Below, one piece after another: positions 42,071 to 49,211 of a stretch of DNA of 49,211 nucleotides. The DNA lies in NCBI GenBank assembly GCA_937923575.1, contig CALDUL010000036.1:1-49211 (forward strand), written 5' to 3'. Every line of letters begins with the position of its first letter. The first letter of the stretch is position 1. Below the pieces are notes generated by a model. The model was not told where the DNA came from and ran no database searches. It saw nothing but the letters and a program-made list of their open reading frames with translations. The translations under genes and the position numbers were made by a program. Source of the stretch: an uncultured Algimonas sp. Its GTDB lineage: Bacteria; Pseudomonadota; Alphaproteobacteria; Caulobacterales; Maricaulaceae.

Positions 42071-42382
42071 ATGCTAAATAGCGCGGCGTTCAAGGCGATG
42101 GCCCACCCGGTACGGCGCGATATTCTACGCCGTCTGCGTGCGGGACCACTTTCGGCCGGCGAACTCGCCGAGAGTTACTCCATGTCCAAACCGAGCCTGT
42201 CGGCGCACTTCAACAGTCTGCGCGCGGCCGAACTGATCTTCGCCACGCGCGAGGGCAACCGCATCCTCTATTCGCTGAATGTCAGTGTCGCGGACGAAGT
42301 CGTCAGCGCGGTGATGGAGCTGTTCGGTGTCGACCCAGAGACACAGCGAGCCGCGAGGGGTGAGCATGTACAGGACAGCTAA
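42071..42382 (+). CDS. sdpR: ArsR/SdpR-type transcriptional repressor
   Basis: 103 residues. A winged helix with FKAMAHPVRRDILRRLRAGPLSAGEL, SMSKPSLSAHFNSLRAAELI and REGNRILYSLN, typical of SdpR autorepressors that control the immunity gene downstream. There is no CxC metal site, so it is not a metal sensor. It overlaps the sdpI-type gene start by 17 bp, indicating an operon. In Bacillus SdpR is titrated by toxin-bound SdpI; no SdpC toxin gene is seen here. Confidence 0.9.
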   Translation: MLNSAAFKAMAHPVRRDILRRLRAGPLSAGELAESYSMSKPSLSAHFNSLRAAELIFATREGNRILYSLNVSVADEVVSAVMELFGVDPETQRAARGEHVQDS

Positions 42383-43082
42383 CCGCATTGGCTGGGCGAG
42401 CATCGTCGTGGCGCTGGTCGTCGGGCTGGCTGTCGCGCTGCGCCTGCCCGCGGGCGAGCAGTTCCCGATCCATTGGAACGCGCGCGGCGAAGTGGACGGC
42501 TGGGGCACACGCAGCACGGTAATCTGGACCGCTCTGCTGATGCCGGCGGTCGGCGTTTTCACTCATCTCCTGCTCTGGGGCATGACCAAGCTCGACGGCA
42601 TTCGCCAGACTCTCGAGCCGAGCGCGCGCATCTACTCGGTCATATGGATTGGCACGATGGTATTTCTGGCGCTGATGCAGATGGGCATGATGTGGCTGAT
42701 ATTGTCGCTGGCGCAGAGGGGGCTGGCAGGCGGGGCTGGGGCGACGGAGCTGCCCGACGACATGGCGGATCTATTCGTCAGCGCGACGATGGTCGCGCTC
42801 GGCGGGTTGATGATCGTCATGGGCAATTACTTCGGCAAGATCAGGCGCAACCCGGTCTTCGGCATCCGCACGCCCTTCACCCTGACGTCGGAACCCGCAT
42901 GGAACCGCACGCACCGCGTCGGCGGGCGGTTGTTCGTGGGACTGGGCTTGGCGGTGATCGTCGCGGCGTTCATCCACGCCTGGCTGAGTTTTGCCGTGCT
43001 GATGGTCGGACTGACAGGGGTGTTGATTTTCGTCTTCGCCTATTCCTACAATATTTGGAAATCCGATCCCGACAGGTCATAG
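42366..43082 (+). CDS. sdpI: SdpI-family immunity/DUF1648 membrane protein
   Basis: 238 residues, about six membrane helices. The DUF1648 motif is FPIHWNARGEVDGWG (about 37-51). The SdpI C-terminal motif is NPVFGIRTPFTLTSEPAWNRTHRVGG. Start ATG 42366 has GAGGGGTGAGC upstream. In Bacillus SdpI protects against the SdpC peptide and signals to SdpR. Many bacteria carry sdpRI without a toxin, as here, so a role in general envelope stress is possible. Confidence 0.9.
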   Translation: MYRTANRIGWASIVVALVVGLAVALRLPAGEQFPIHWNARGEVDGWGTRSTVIWTALLMPAVGVFTHLLLWGMTKLDGIRQTLEPSARIYSVIWIGTMVFLALMQMGMMWLILSLAQRGLAGGAGATELPDDMADLFVSATMVALGGLMIVMGNYFGKIRRNPVFGIRTPFTLTSEPAWNRTHRVGGRLFVGLGLAVIVAAFIHAWLSFAVLMVGLTGVLIFVFAYSYNIWKSDPDRS

Positions 43083-43090
43083 GGCAGTGC

Positions 43091-43921
43091 ATGCGCCCGA
43101 TATTTTTCACACCTCTAGTTCTCATTCTGCCTCTGCTTGCCGCCTGCGCCACGCCTTCGGGCGCGCCGCGCAGCGTGACGATCAATGAACCCGGCGCGCT
43201 CGTTTGGGCGGATGAGTTCGATGGCGAGCGCCTGGACCCGACAATCTGGTCGCATGACATGCACCGCAATTCGCGCGGCTGGTACAATGACGAGCTGCAA
43301 TATTACGGGCCGGACAATGCGGTGGTCGCGGACGGGCGCTTGCGCATCACGGCGCGCCGCGAGGATTCGTCCGACAAGCCGGGCAGCAATGGCCAGCGCT
43401 ACACCTCGTCGCGCATCCACACCAAGGGCCTGCGCCCGATCCAATATGGCCGGGTCGAAGCCCGCATCAAAGTGCCTTGCGGACGCGGTCTCTGGCCCGC
43501 CTTCTGGATGCTGAGCGAGGATGAGAGCGCCTGGCCCAAGGGAGGCGAGATTGACATCATGGAATATGTCGGCCACCGCCCGAAAACCTTTCACGCCACG
43601 ATCCACACCGCCGCCTATAACCATGTCGACGGCACCGAAGTCGGCCGCAAGATCGACGTGGAAGACGCTTGCGACGCCTACCACATCCACCGGCTGGATT
43701 GGAGCGAGGACGCCATTACGGTCAGCCTCGACGGCGAACCCTATTTCACATTCGAGCGAGAAGGGCGCAGCGAGGCGCAGTGGCCCTTCGACAAGCCGTT
43801 CCATCTGCTGCTCAACGTTGCTGTCGGCGGCAGTTGGGGCGGGCTGAAGGGCGTTGACGTTGCGGCGTTTCCCGCAGTCATGGAAGTCGATTGGGTCAGG
43901 GTCTACCAAGCCGAAGGCTGA
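43091..43921 (+). CDS. GH16 family beta-glucanase-like lipoprotein
   Basis: 276 residues. The lipobox LAAC (Cys19) predicts a lipid-anchored enzyme. The GH16 jelly roll has LVWADEFDGERLD, YYGPDNAVVADGRL, RVEARIKVPCGRGLWPAFWML, the catalytic GEIDIMEYVG (Glu153, Asp155, Glu158) and FHLLLNVAVGGSW. It probably cleaves beta-1,3 or mixed-linkage glucans such as laminarin at the cell surface, but GH16 substrate cannot be set from sequence alone. It follows sdpI by 8 bp, so it may be cotranscribed with the sdpRI pair. Confidence 0.92.
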   Translation: MRPIFFTPLVLILPLLAACATPSGAPRSVTINEPGALVWADEFDGERLDPTIWSHDMHRNSRGWYNDELQYYGPDNAVVADGRLRITARREDSSDKPGSNGQRYTSSRIHTKGLRPIQYGRVEARIKVPCGRGLWPAFWMLSEDESAWPKGGEIDIMEYVGHRPKTFHATIHTAAYNHVDGTEVGRKIDVEDACDAYHIHRLDWSEDAITVSLDGEPYFTFEREGRSEAQWPFDKPFHLLLNVAVGGSWGGLKGVDVAAFPAVMEVDWVRVYQAEG

Positions 43922-44077
43922 ACGAATCTCTCGCGGACACCTTTAGGCGCGGCGCGCGACTTCATACCGGAAGCGATACTTCAACGCTTTGATTCCGTTT
44001 TGTTTTCCTCTTCGTATTTGCGCTTGCGATGACACGTCCCTCCCCCATATCAAGGCGAGGAACGAAGGGGAAACACC

Positions 44078-46072
44078 ATGGCGAAAGCGAGCGCGAAAGA
44101 CCTGCTCGACGCAGCGAAATCAGAGGCTGCATCCAATTATTCCGCCAAGGATATCCGCGTGCTGGAGGGGCTGGAGCCCGTCCGCCTGCGTCCCGGGATG
44201 TATATTGGCGGCACTGACGACCGCGCGCTGCACCACCTCTTCGCCGAAGTCATCGACAACTCCATGGACGAGGCCGTCGCGGGCCATGCCTCGCGCATCG
44301 AGGTCGAGCTGCATGAGGACGGCTATCTGTCCGTCACGGACAATGGCCGCGGCATCCCGATCGACCCGCACCCGAAATACAAGAATAAATCCGCCCTCGA
44401 AGTCATCATGACGGAGCTGCACTCCGGCGGCAAATTCAGCGACGGCGCGTATGAGACATCGGGCGGTCTACACGGCGTGGGCGTCTCGGTCGTGAATGCG
44501 CTGTCCGATCACCTCGTCGTCGAGGTCGTGAAGGCCAAGCAGCACTACCGCATGGAATTCGAACGCGGAAAGCCGAAGGGCAAGCTCAAGAAGCTCGGGG
44601 AGATCAAGAACCGCCGCGGCACGACTGTCCGCTTCCATCCCGACCCGGAGATCTTCGGCAAGACAGCCGAGTTCCGCGCCGCCCGCCTGTTCCAGATGGC
44701 GCGCGCAAAAGCCTATCTGCAGCCGGGCGTGGAGATCCGGTGGAAGTGTGCGCCCTCCAAGATCAAGGAAGGCTCGGTCACGCCGACGGAAGCCGTGTTC
44801 CACTTCCCCGACGGGCTGAAAGACTATCTCTCGGAAATCCTCGGCACCAAACCGACCCTTTCGAGCATCTTCTCCGGCAAGTCCAAAAAGGGCTCCGGCC
44901 ATGGCCGCGTGGAATGGGCGATCAGCTGGAGCCCGGCGGGCTTTGGCGAGGCGGATAGCTTCGTGAAGTCATACTGCAATACAGTCCCGACTCCCGGCGG
45001 CGGCACGCATGAACAGGGCATGCGCGCGGCCATCACCAAGGGTTTGCGCGCGCATGCCGACCTGATCGGGCTGTCCAAAAAGATGAGCCACGTCACACCC
45101 GACGATGTCATGTTCGGGGCGGGTGCGCTGGTGAGTGCGTTTATCAAGCAACCCGAATTTCAGGGCCAGACCAAGGACCGGCTATCGAATACCGAGGCCG
45201 CGCGACTCGTCGAGCAGGCCGTGCGCGATCCCTTCGACCACTTCCTCGGCAGCAATCCGAAGGAAGCGCAGGCCCTGCTCGAATGGGCCATCGAGCGGGC
45301 GGACGAACGCCTGCGCCGCCGCAAGGCGCGCGACGTCAAACGCAAATCCGCGACCAAGAAACTGCGCCTGCCCGGCAAGCTGGCGGATTGCTCGCAGAAA
45401 GGCAGCGACGACACCGAGCTCTTCATCGTGGAGGGCGACTCCGCGGGCGGATCGGCCAAACAGGCCCGCGACCGCAAGACGCAAGCCATCCTGCCGCTGA
45501 AGGGCAAGATCCTGAATGTGGAGAGCGCAACGCAACAGAAGATCGGAGCCAATAACGAGATCAACGATCTCTGCACCGCGCTCGGCATAGGCCTAGGCAA
45601 GAAATTCGACATTGACGATCTGCGCTATGAGCGCGTGATCATAATGACCGATGCGGATGTCGACGGCGCCCATATCGCGGCCCTGCTGATCACTTTCTTC
45701 TACCGCATGACACCGGGTCTGATTGAAGCCGGCCGTCTCTACATGGCGCTGCCGCCGCTCTACAAGATGAGCGCGGGGGGCAAGACCGTTTACGCGCTGG
45801 ACGATGTGCAACGCGCCGAGCTGATGGAGACCGAGTTCAAGGGCCGCACCAAGGTCGATATCGGCCGCTTCAAGGGCCTCGGAGAGATGAACCCGGCCCA
45901 GCTGAAGGTCACGACCATGAACCCTGACACCCGCACCCTCGCGCGCGTGGTCATCGAGGAGGAGGACTCGGTGACAACGGAAAGCCTGATCAACACGCTG
46001 ATGGGCAAGAAGGCGGATCTGCGGTTTGAGTATATTCAGGAGCATGCGCAGTTCACCGAACCCGCCATATAA
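44078..46072 (+). CDS. parE: DNA topoisomerase IV subunit B
   Basis: 664 residues. Type IIA topoisomerase ATPase subunit that pairs with ParC to decatenate chromosomes. The GHKL ATPase domain has EVIDNSMDEAVAGH, TDNGRGIP and GGLHGVGVSVVNALS. The TOPRIM domain has EGDSAGGSAKQARDR, IMTDADVDGAHI and the C-terminal RFKGLGEMNPAQL. Tyr/lysine spacing and KLADCS favour ParE over GyrB. The start codon ATG 44078 is preceded by GGGGAA. A hairpin follows the stop directly. Confidence 0.96.
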   Translation: MAKASAKDLLDAAKSEAASNYSAKDIRVLEGLEPVRLRPGMYIGGTDDRALHHLFAEVIDNSMDEAVAGHASRIEVELHEDGYLSVTDNGRGIPIDPHPKYKNKSALEVIMTELHSGGKFSDGAYETSGGLHGVGVSVVNALSDHLVVEVVKAKQHYRMEFERGKPKGKLKKLGEIKNRRGTTVRFHPDPEIFGKTAEFRAARLFQMARAKAYLQPGVEIRWKCAPSKIKEGSVTPTEAVFHFPDGLKDYLSEILGTKPTLSSIFSGKSKKGSGHGRVEWAISWSPAGFGEADSFVKSYCNTVPTPGGGTHEQGMRAAITKGLRAHADLIGLSKKMSHVTPDDVMFGAGALVSAFIKQPEFQGQTKDRLSNTEAARLVEQAVRDPFDHFLGSNPKEAQALLEWAIERADERLRRRKARDVKRKSATKKLRLPGKLADCSQKGSDDTELFIVEGDSAGGSAKQARDRKTQAILPLKGKILNVESATQQKIGANNEINDLCTALGIGLGKKFDIDDLRYERVIIMTDADVDGAHIAALLITFFYRMTPGLIEAGRLYMALPPLYKMSAGGKTVYALDDVQRAELMETEFKGRTKVDIGRFKGLGEMNPAQLKVTTMNPDTRTLARVVIEEEDSVTTESLINTLMGKKADLRFEYIQEHAQFTEPAI

Positions 46073-46122
46073 CAGAAACACCCGCTCCGCAGCGCAGCGG
46101 AGGGGCTGTAGTGGTGTTTCTG
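46073..46122 (+). terminator. Long nested hairpin immediately after parE
   Basis: CAGAAACACC (46073-46082) is an exact reverse complement of GGTGTTTCTG (46113-46122). An inner stem CTCCGC (46085-46090) with GCGGAG (46097-46102) nests inside. The outer stem starts at the base after the parE TAA. There is no T run beyond TTT inside the stem arm, so termination is likely but not standard; mRNA 3'-end protection is the alternative. Confidence 0.6.
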
Positions 46123-46147
46123 TTAGCGTCCGACGTAAGGAGGACCG

Positions 46148-46206
46148 TCCAGCGACGCTGGAACCCCGGTTTATGAGCCGGGACGATCGCGCCAGCGGTC
46201 GAACCC
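46148..46206. other. Intergenic structured element with two mutually exclusive stems
   Basis: TCCAGC (46148-46153) can pair with GCTGGA (46157-46162). The same CGCTGG (46156-46161) can instead pair with CCAGCG (46192-46197), enclosing the stem CCCGG (46165-46169)/CCGGG (46178-46182). The two folds compete. The anticodon-like loop TTTATGAG is 8 nt and lacks acceptor and T stems, so it is not a tRNA. It lies in the 257-bp gap between parE and the exported orphan gene. Function not assigned. Confidence 0.5.
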
Positions 46207-46272
46207 CATAAGATCAAAGTCTCCTCTCCCCTCAATCCGCCATTAACCGTGCAATCGATCTCCACCACGTCC

Positions 46273-46288
46273 CTAAGTTGTCGCTAAC
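46273..46288. promoter_or_regulatory. Degenerate CtrA-like site
   Basis: CTAAGTTGTCGCTAAC fits TTAA-N7-TTAAC except for the first base of each half. It lies 41 bp upstream of the ATG at 46330. Weak alone; it is noted because a perfect CtrA site occurs at 16772. Confidence 0.35.
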
Positions 46289-46329
46289 CACCCGTCCGCT
46301 ACCTCGCTAAAAAAACGAGGGAGAGCATC

Positions 46330-46806
46330 ATGGATATGCGTGTCATCGGCGGCGGCGCTGCAGCAGCCGTTTTCGGAATGGGATCATTAACCTATGTCGG
46401 TCTGGACGACGTGTTGGGCGAGGTCGAGCCCATCGCCGCCATCGCACCAACCGAACGCCAGGCCTATATGGACGGCGTCGTCGCGACGTTGAACGATGCC
46501 TATGATCATGCCATGTTCGAGACCGAGACCTATGTCTTCGTCGGCGATGTGAGCTTCAAGGGCGACGCGTCCACACTGACGTTTTCCGAAATCATCCGTA
46601 GCGAAGACGCCATCGACGCGGCCGACCGCGGGCAGATTGCGTCCGATCTGCGCTCAGTCGACAAGTGCAACTCTGCCGACACGCTGATGTTCACGAACCA
46701 GGGCTGGGACTACGCCGTGACCGTGCGAGACGGTGCGGGCACACTAATCATGAGCAAGCGCTGCCGCGCCCAGACACCTCCGCCTCTGCGCGCTCTGTCG
46801 AGCTGA
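46330..46806 (+). CDS. Small membrane-anchored or exported orphan protein
   Basis: 158 residues. An N-terminal hydrophobic stretch (GGGAAAAVFGMGSLTYVGL) probably serves as a signal or anchor, followed by an acidic segment and a domain with two Cys (DKCNSAD and KRCRAQ). GAGGGAGAG lies just before ATG 46330. No family recognised. The region TYVFVGDVSFKGDASTLTFSEI looks beta-rich. It is flanked by the structured intergenic region and convergent priA, with no operon partner. Confidence 0.72.
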   Translation: MDMRVIGGGAAAAVFGMGSLTYVGLDDVLGEVEPIAAIAPTERQAYMDGVVATLNDAYDHAMFETETYVFVGDVSFKGDASTLTFSEIIRSEDAIDAADRGQIASDLRSVDKCNSADTLMFTNQGWDYAVTVRDGAGTLIMSKRCRAQTPPPLRALSS

Positions 46807-46875
46807 GAACTATTTGCGGCAAAACGGACAAGTCCAGTCAGATCCCGCCTGCCCGGCTTGAGACGGAACAGCGGA

Positions 46876-49044
46876 CTAAACGAAGCTCTGCGGGTCGATA
46901 TCGATCTGAAGTTTGTATTTCACCGGCAGGCGTTTTTGCCGCGCCCGCCACGCGGTCATATAGGCGGGCAGGTTCACGCCCGGCTCCGCCCGGATGAACA
47001 GCCGCTGCCGGTAGAGCCCCCTCAAGCGGGAGATCGGGGCTTCCGAGGGGCCCAGGATTTCGACTCCGTCAGTCCTCGGCGCGAGCTTCACGAAGTCGCG
47101 GATCAGCTCTTTCGTTTTCTTCAGATCGGGCCCCCATGCGATCACCGCCGCAATGCGGCCATGCGGCGGCAGGCCGAGCATTTCGCGCATCGCCATCTCG
47201 ACGCCGACAAACATATCGCGGTCTCCGGCGACGAGCGCCTGCAGCGCTTCGTGTTCCGGGTGGTGGGTCTGGATCAGGGCCGTGCCCGCCTTGTCCGCCC
47301 GGCCCGCGCGGCCCGCGACCTGCACCAGCGTCTGATAGGTGCGCTCGCCCGCGCGCGGATCGGCGCCGCCCATCAGCAGGTCGCCATCGACCACGCCGAC
47401 GAACGTCAGCTTCGGGAAATTGTGACCCTTCACCACCATCTGCGTGCCCACGAGAATGTCGATCTCGCCGCGCTCCATCCGGCCCAACCGCTCGCGAATC
47501 TGCTCGGGCGTGGCGGTGGTATCGGAACTCATCAGCTCGATCCGCGCGTGGGGGAAGTGCAGTCGCGCCTCATCCGCAATGCGTTCCACGCCCGGACCAA
47601 CGGAGGTCAGCCCGTCGGCCGATCCACAGCTCGGGCACTCCCGCGGCATGCGCATGGAAAAGCCCGTGAGGTGGCAGACCGCGCGGCCCGTGGCGCGGTG
47701 CTCCACCAGCCAGCTATCCGTATCGGGGCTGCGCAGCCGCTCCCCGCATGCCCGGCACAGGATCAGCGGCGCATAGCCCCGGCGGTTCATATAGAGCAGC
47801 GATTGCTCGCCGCGCGCGATCCGCTCTGCCATCGCCTGGACCAGCGGCGGCGACAGGAAAGTACCGGGTTCGAGCGTGTTGGCCTCGTCTTTCATGTCGA
47901 TGAGACCGATCTCCGGCAGTACCGCCGCGCCGGGTCGTTCGGGCAGAACGACGTGGTGGTAGCGGCCTGTCTGGGCGTTGTGCAGGCTCTCCAACGACGG
48001 CGTCGCGCTGGCCAGCACGATCGGACAGCTCTCCAGCTTCGCCCGCGACATGGCCGTTCTGCGGGCGTTATAGATCACGCCCTCTTCCTGCTTAAACGAG
48101 GTGTCGTGTTCCTCGTCCACGATGATCAGGCCCAGCTTGGCAAAGGGCAGGAACAGCGCGGAGCGCGCGCCGACGACGAGCTTGGCGCGGCCATGCGCGA
48201 CCTCCCGCCAAGCGCGGCGGCGGGCAACGTCAGAGATGCCGCTGTGCCAAGCGACAGGTTCCGCCTTGAACCGTTCAGAAATGCGCGACAACCCAGCCTG
48301 CGTCAGCGCGATTTCAGGGACCAGGACCAAGACCTGCCGCCCATCCCGAAGGGCTTCCGCGACGGCCTCGAAATAGACCTCCGTCTTGCCGGATCCGGTC
48401 ACACCGTCGAGCAGGGCAACATTGAAATTGTCCGCCCGGACCAGCCCAGCCAGCTCTTCGCCTGCCTTGATTTGCGCCGCAGACAGTTCGCGTCCCAGCT
48501 TATCCGGGTCGGGTTCGGCGAAGGGCGGATCGACGGGCATTTCGCGCGCGACCATCAACCCCTTGGCCGCCATGCCCTTGATCACGCCCGGACTGATGCC
48601 CGCGCGCTTGGCGATCTTGGACGCCGTCGCCGGGAAGGGTCCGCCCTCCGTGAGCGCCGCACGTCTGGCTGGCGTGAGGTTGAGCGGCGGCACGCCCGCG
48701 GGCGCGTAGACGGTCGAAACCGCGCTCGGGTCCAGCGCTTTCCACGAGCGCAGCACCATGCGCAGGACTTGGCCCGGTGAGGCCACATTGTAGCGCGCAA
48801 CCCAGTCGATGAAGTCGAGTGTCGCTCCGGGCAGCGGCCGAGTGGACTTGCGCTCGGCCACCGATTTCAGCTCGCGTCCGGGTTCTGCCTCCGCGAATCC
48901 CGTCACCACGCCCAGCTTCATCTGCTTTCCGATGGGCGCGAAGGCGAAGTCACCGCGCCGCAACTCCATCTCGTCCGGAACGGAATAGTCGAACGCGCCG
49001 GGAACGTTCACAGGAAAGAGGATTTGAGCGTTCCGCGCAGCCAC
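46876..49044 (-). CDS. priA: Primosomal protein N' (replication restart helicase)
   Basis: 722 residues. Superfamily 2 helicase that reloads the replisome at stalled forks. The N-terminal DNA-binding domain has VNVPGAFDYSVPDE. Helicase motifs are GVTGSGKTEV (Walker A), IIVDEEHD (Walker B), LASATPSLESL, and LVQVAGRAGRADK. Zinc Cys pairs are visible in ILCRACGERLRS, VCHLTG and CPSCGS. Length is normal. It is divergent from the downstream aldolase gene. Confidence 0.97.
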   Translation of the reverse strand: MAARNAQILFPVNVPGAFDYSVPDEMELRRGDFAFAPIGKQMKLGVVTGFAEAEPGRELKSVAERKSTRPLPGATLDFIDWVARYNVASPGQVLRMVLRSWKALDPSAVSTVYAPAGVPPLNLTPARRAALTEGGPFPATASKIAKRAGISPGVIKGMAAKGLMVAREMPVDPPFAEPDPDKLGRELSAAQIKAGEELAGLVRADNFNVALLDGVTGSGKTEVYFEAVAEALRDGRQVLVLVPEIALTQAGLSRISERFKAEPVAWHSGISDVARRRAWREVAHGRAKLVVGARSALFLPFAKLGLIIVDEEHDTSFKQEEGVIYNARRTAMSRAKLESCPIVLASATPSLESLHNAQTGRYHHVVLPERPGAAVLPEIGLIDMKDEANTLEPGTFLSPPLVQAMAERIARGEQSLLYMNRRGYAPLILCRACGERLRSPDTDSWLVEHRATGRAVCHLTGFSMRMPRECPSCGSADGLTSVGPGVERIADEARLHFPHARIELMSSDTTATPEQIRERLGRMERGEIDILVGTQMVVKGHNFPKLTFVGVVDGDLLMGGADPRAGERTYQTLVQVAGRAGRADKAGTALIQTHHPEHEALQALVAGDRDMFVGVEMAMREMLGLPPHGRIAAVIAWGPDLKKTKELIRDFVKLAPRTDGVEILGPSEAPISRLRGLYRQRLFIRAEPGVNLPAYMTAWRARQKRLPVKYKLQIDIDPQSFV

Positions 49045-49125
49045 GCCGCGTGTTAGCAGCTGTGCGCAAACTCGCGCGCGATTTCTTCAGCGTCCCGGGT
49101 CAAAAGTGACAGGAAAACGAAACCC

Positions 49126-49211
49126 ATGAAATTCTTCATCGACTCCGCCGACCTCGACGCCATTGCGGAGCTGGCCGACATCGGCCTCGTCGACGGCGTC
49201 ACGACCAACCC
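49126..49211 (+). CDS. Transaldolase / fructose-6-phosphate aldolase, 5' end only
   Basis: Only the first 28 codons lie in the window. They read MKFFIDSADLDAIAEL followed by GLVDGVTTNP, the conserved N terminus of the small transaldolase/fructose-6-phosphate aldolase (TalB3/FSA) family. The ATG at 49126 is preceded by AGGA at 49111-49114, a rather long spacer. A small transaldolase downstream of divergent priA is common in alphaproteobacteria. Tal versus FSA activity cannot be decided from this fragment. Confidence 0.88.
   Translation, partial: MKFFIDSADLDAIAELADIGLVDGVTTN

Noticed and set aside
46141-46215. Possible tRNA with CAU-like anticodon loop
   Set aside because: The loop between CCCGG and CCGGG is 8 nt on either strand, there is no 7-bp acceptor stem, and no properly spaced T arm.

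Overview
The window is GC-rich DNA, densely coded on both strands, from an alphaproteobacterium, most likely a marine member of the Hyphomonadaceae/Maricaulales group. The evidence is gene content: a TIGR02302/DUF4175 protein, lptM-lysA, a heparinase-like gene between rsmB and purH, DUF1674/SDHAF4, an HWE histidine kinase, a TonB-dependent sugar receptor, parE and priA. A perfect CtrA-type site (TTAA-N7-TTAAC) and a perfect sigma-54 (-24/-12) promoter support it. This is inference from gene content; there is no rRNA or tRNA in the window.

Layout. 1-9.4 kb is an accessory region. A frameshifted tyrosine recombinase lies at the left edge. It is followed by a carbohydrate utilisation locus: ROK fructokinase, GPH-type transporter, clan GH-J (GH32/GH68-like) hydrolase, LacI regulator and TonB-dependent receptor. 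Palindromic LacI operators of the form TGCAATCGATTGCA sit in both divergent promoter regions. The layout resembles the sux (sucrose) loci of other proteobacteria. The right side of the region holds a decayed AraC-like ORF, an XRE-TM-NBR1-Ig protein and a remnant of a second ROK kinase.

9.4-11.6 kb encodes an RsbQ/D14-like alpha/beta hydrolase coupled to a PAS-PAS-HWE kinase, a probable small-molecule signalling pair. 11.6-23.6 kb is mainly housekeeping: argH and tlpA with overlapping start codons, an HNH protein, a GF-repeat exported protein, an MBL lipoprotein, a hydroxyacid dehydrogenase, an SH3 protein, the DUF4175 protein, lysA and lptM, plus small accessory genes. 23.6-29.9 kb is a minus-strand run: rpe, heparinase-like, WbpM/CapD-like, purH. 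30-35 kb carries three Tyr/Ser/Gly/Pro-rich exported proteins, two with sigma-54-type promoters, around rsmB and a DUF1674 gene.

35-44 kb holds pyrF-SDR, a run of lipoprotein/fatty acid hydroxylase/LemA/DUF2207, an MscS channel, an sdpRI pair and a GH16 lipoprotein. 44-49.2 kb holds parE, a structured intergenic region, a small exported orphan, priA and the start of a transaldolase/fructose-6-phosphate aldolase gene. I see no CRISPR array, complete insertion sequence, rRNA or tRNA gene.
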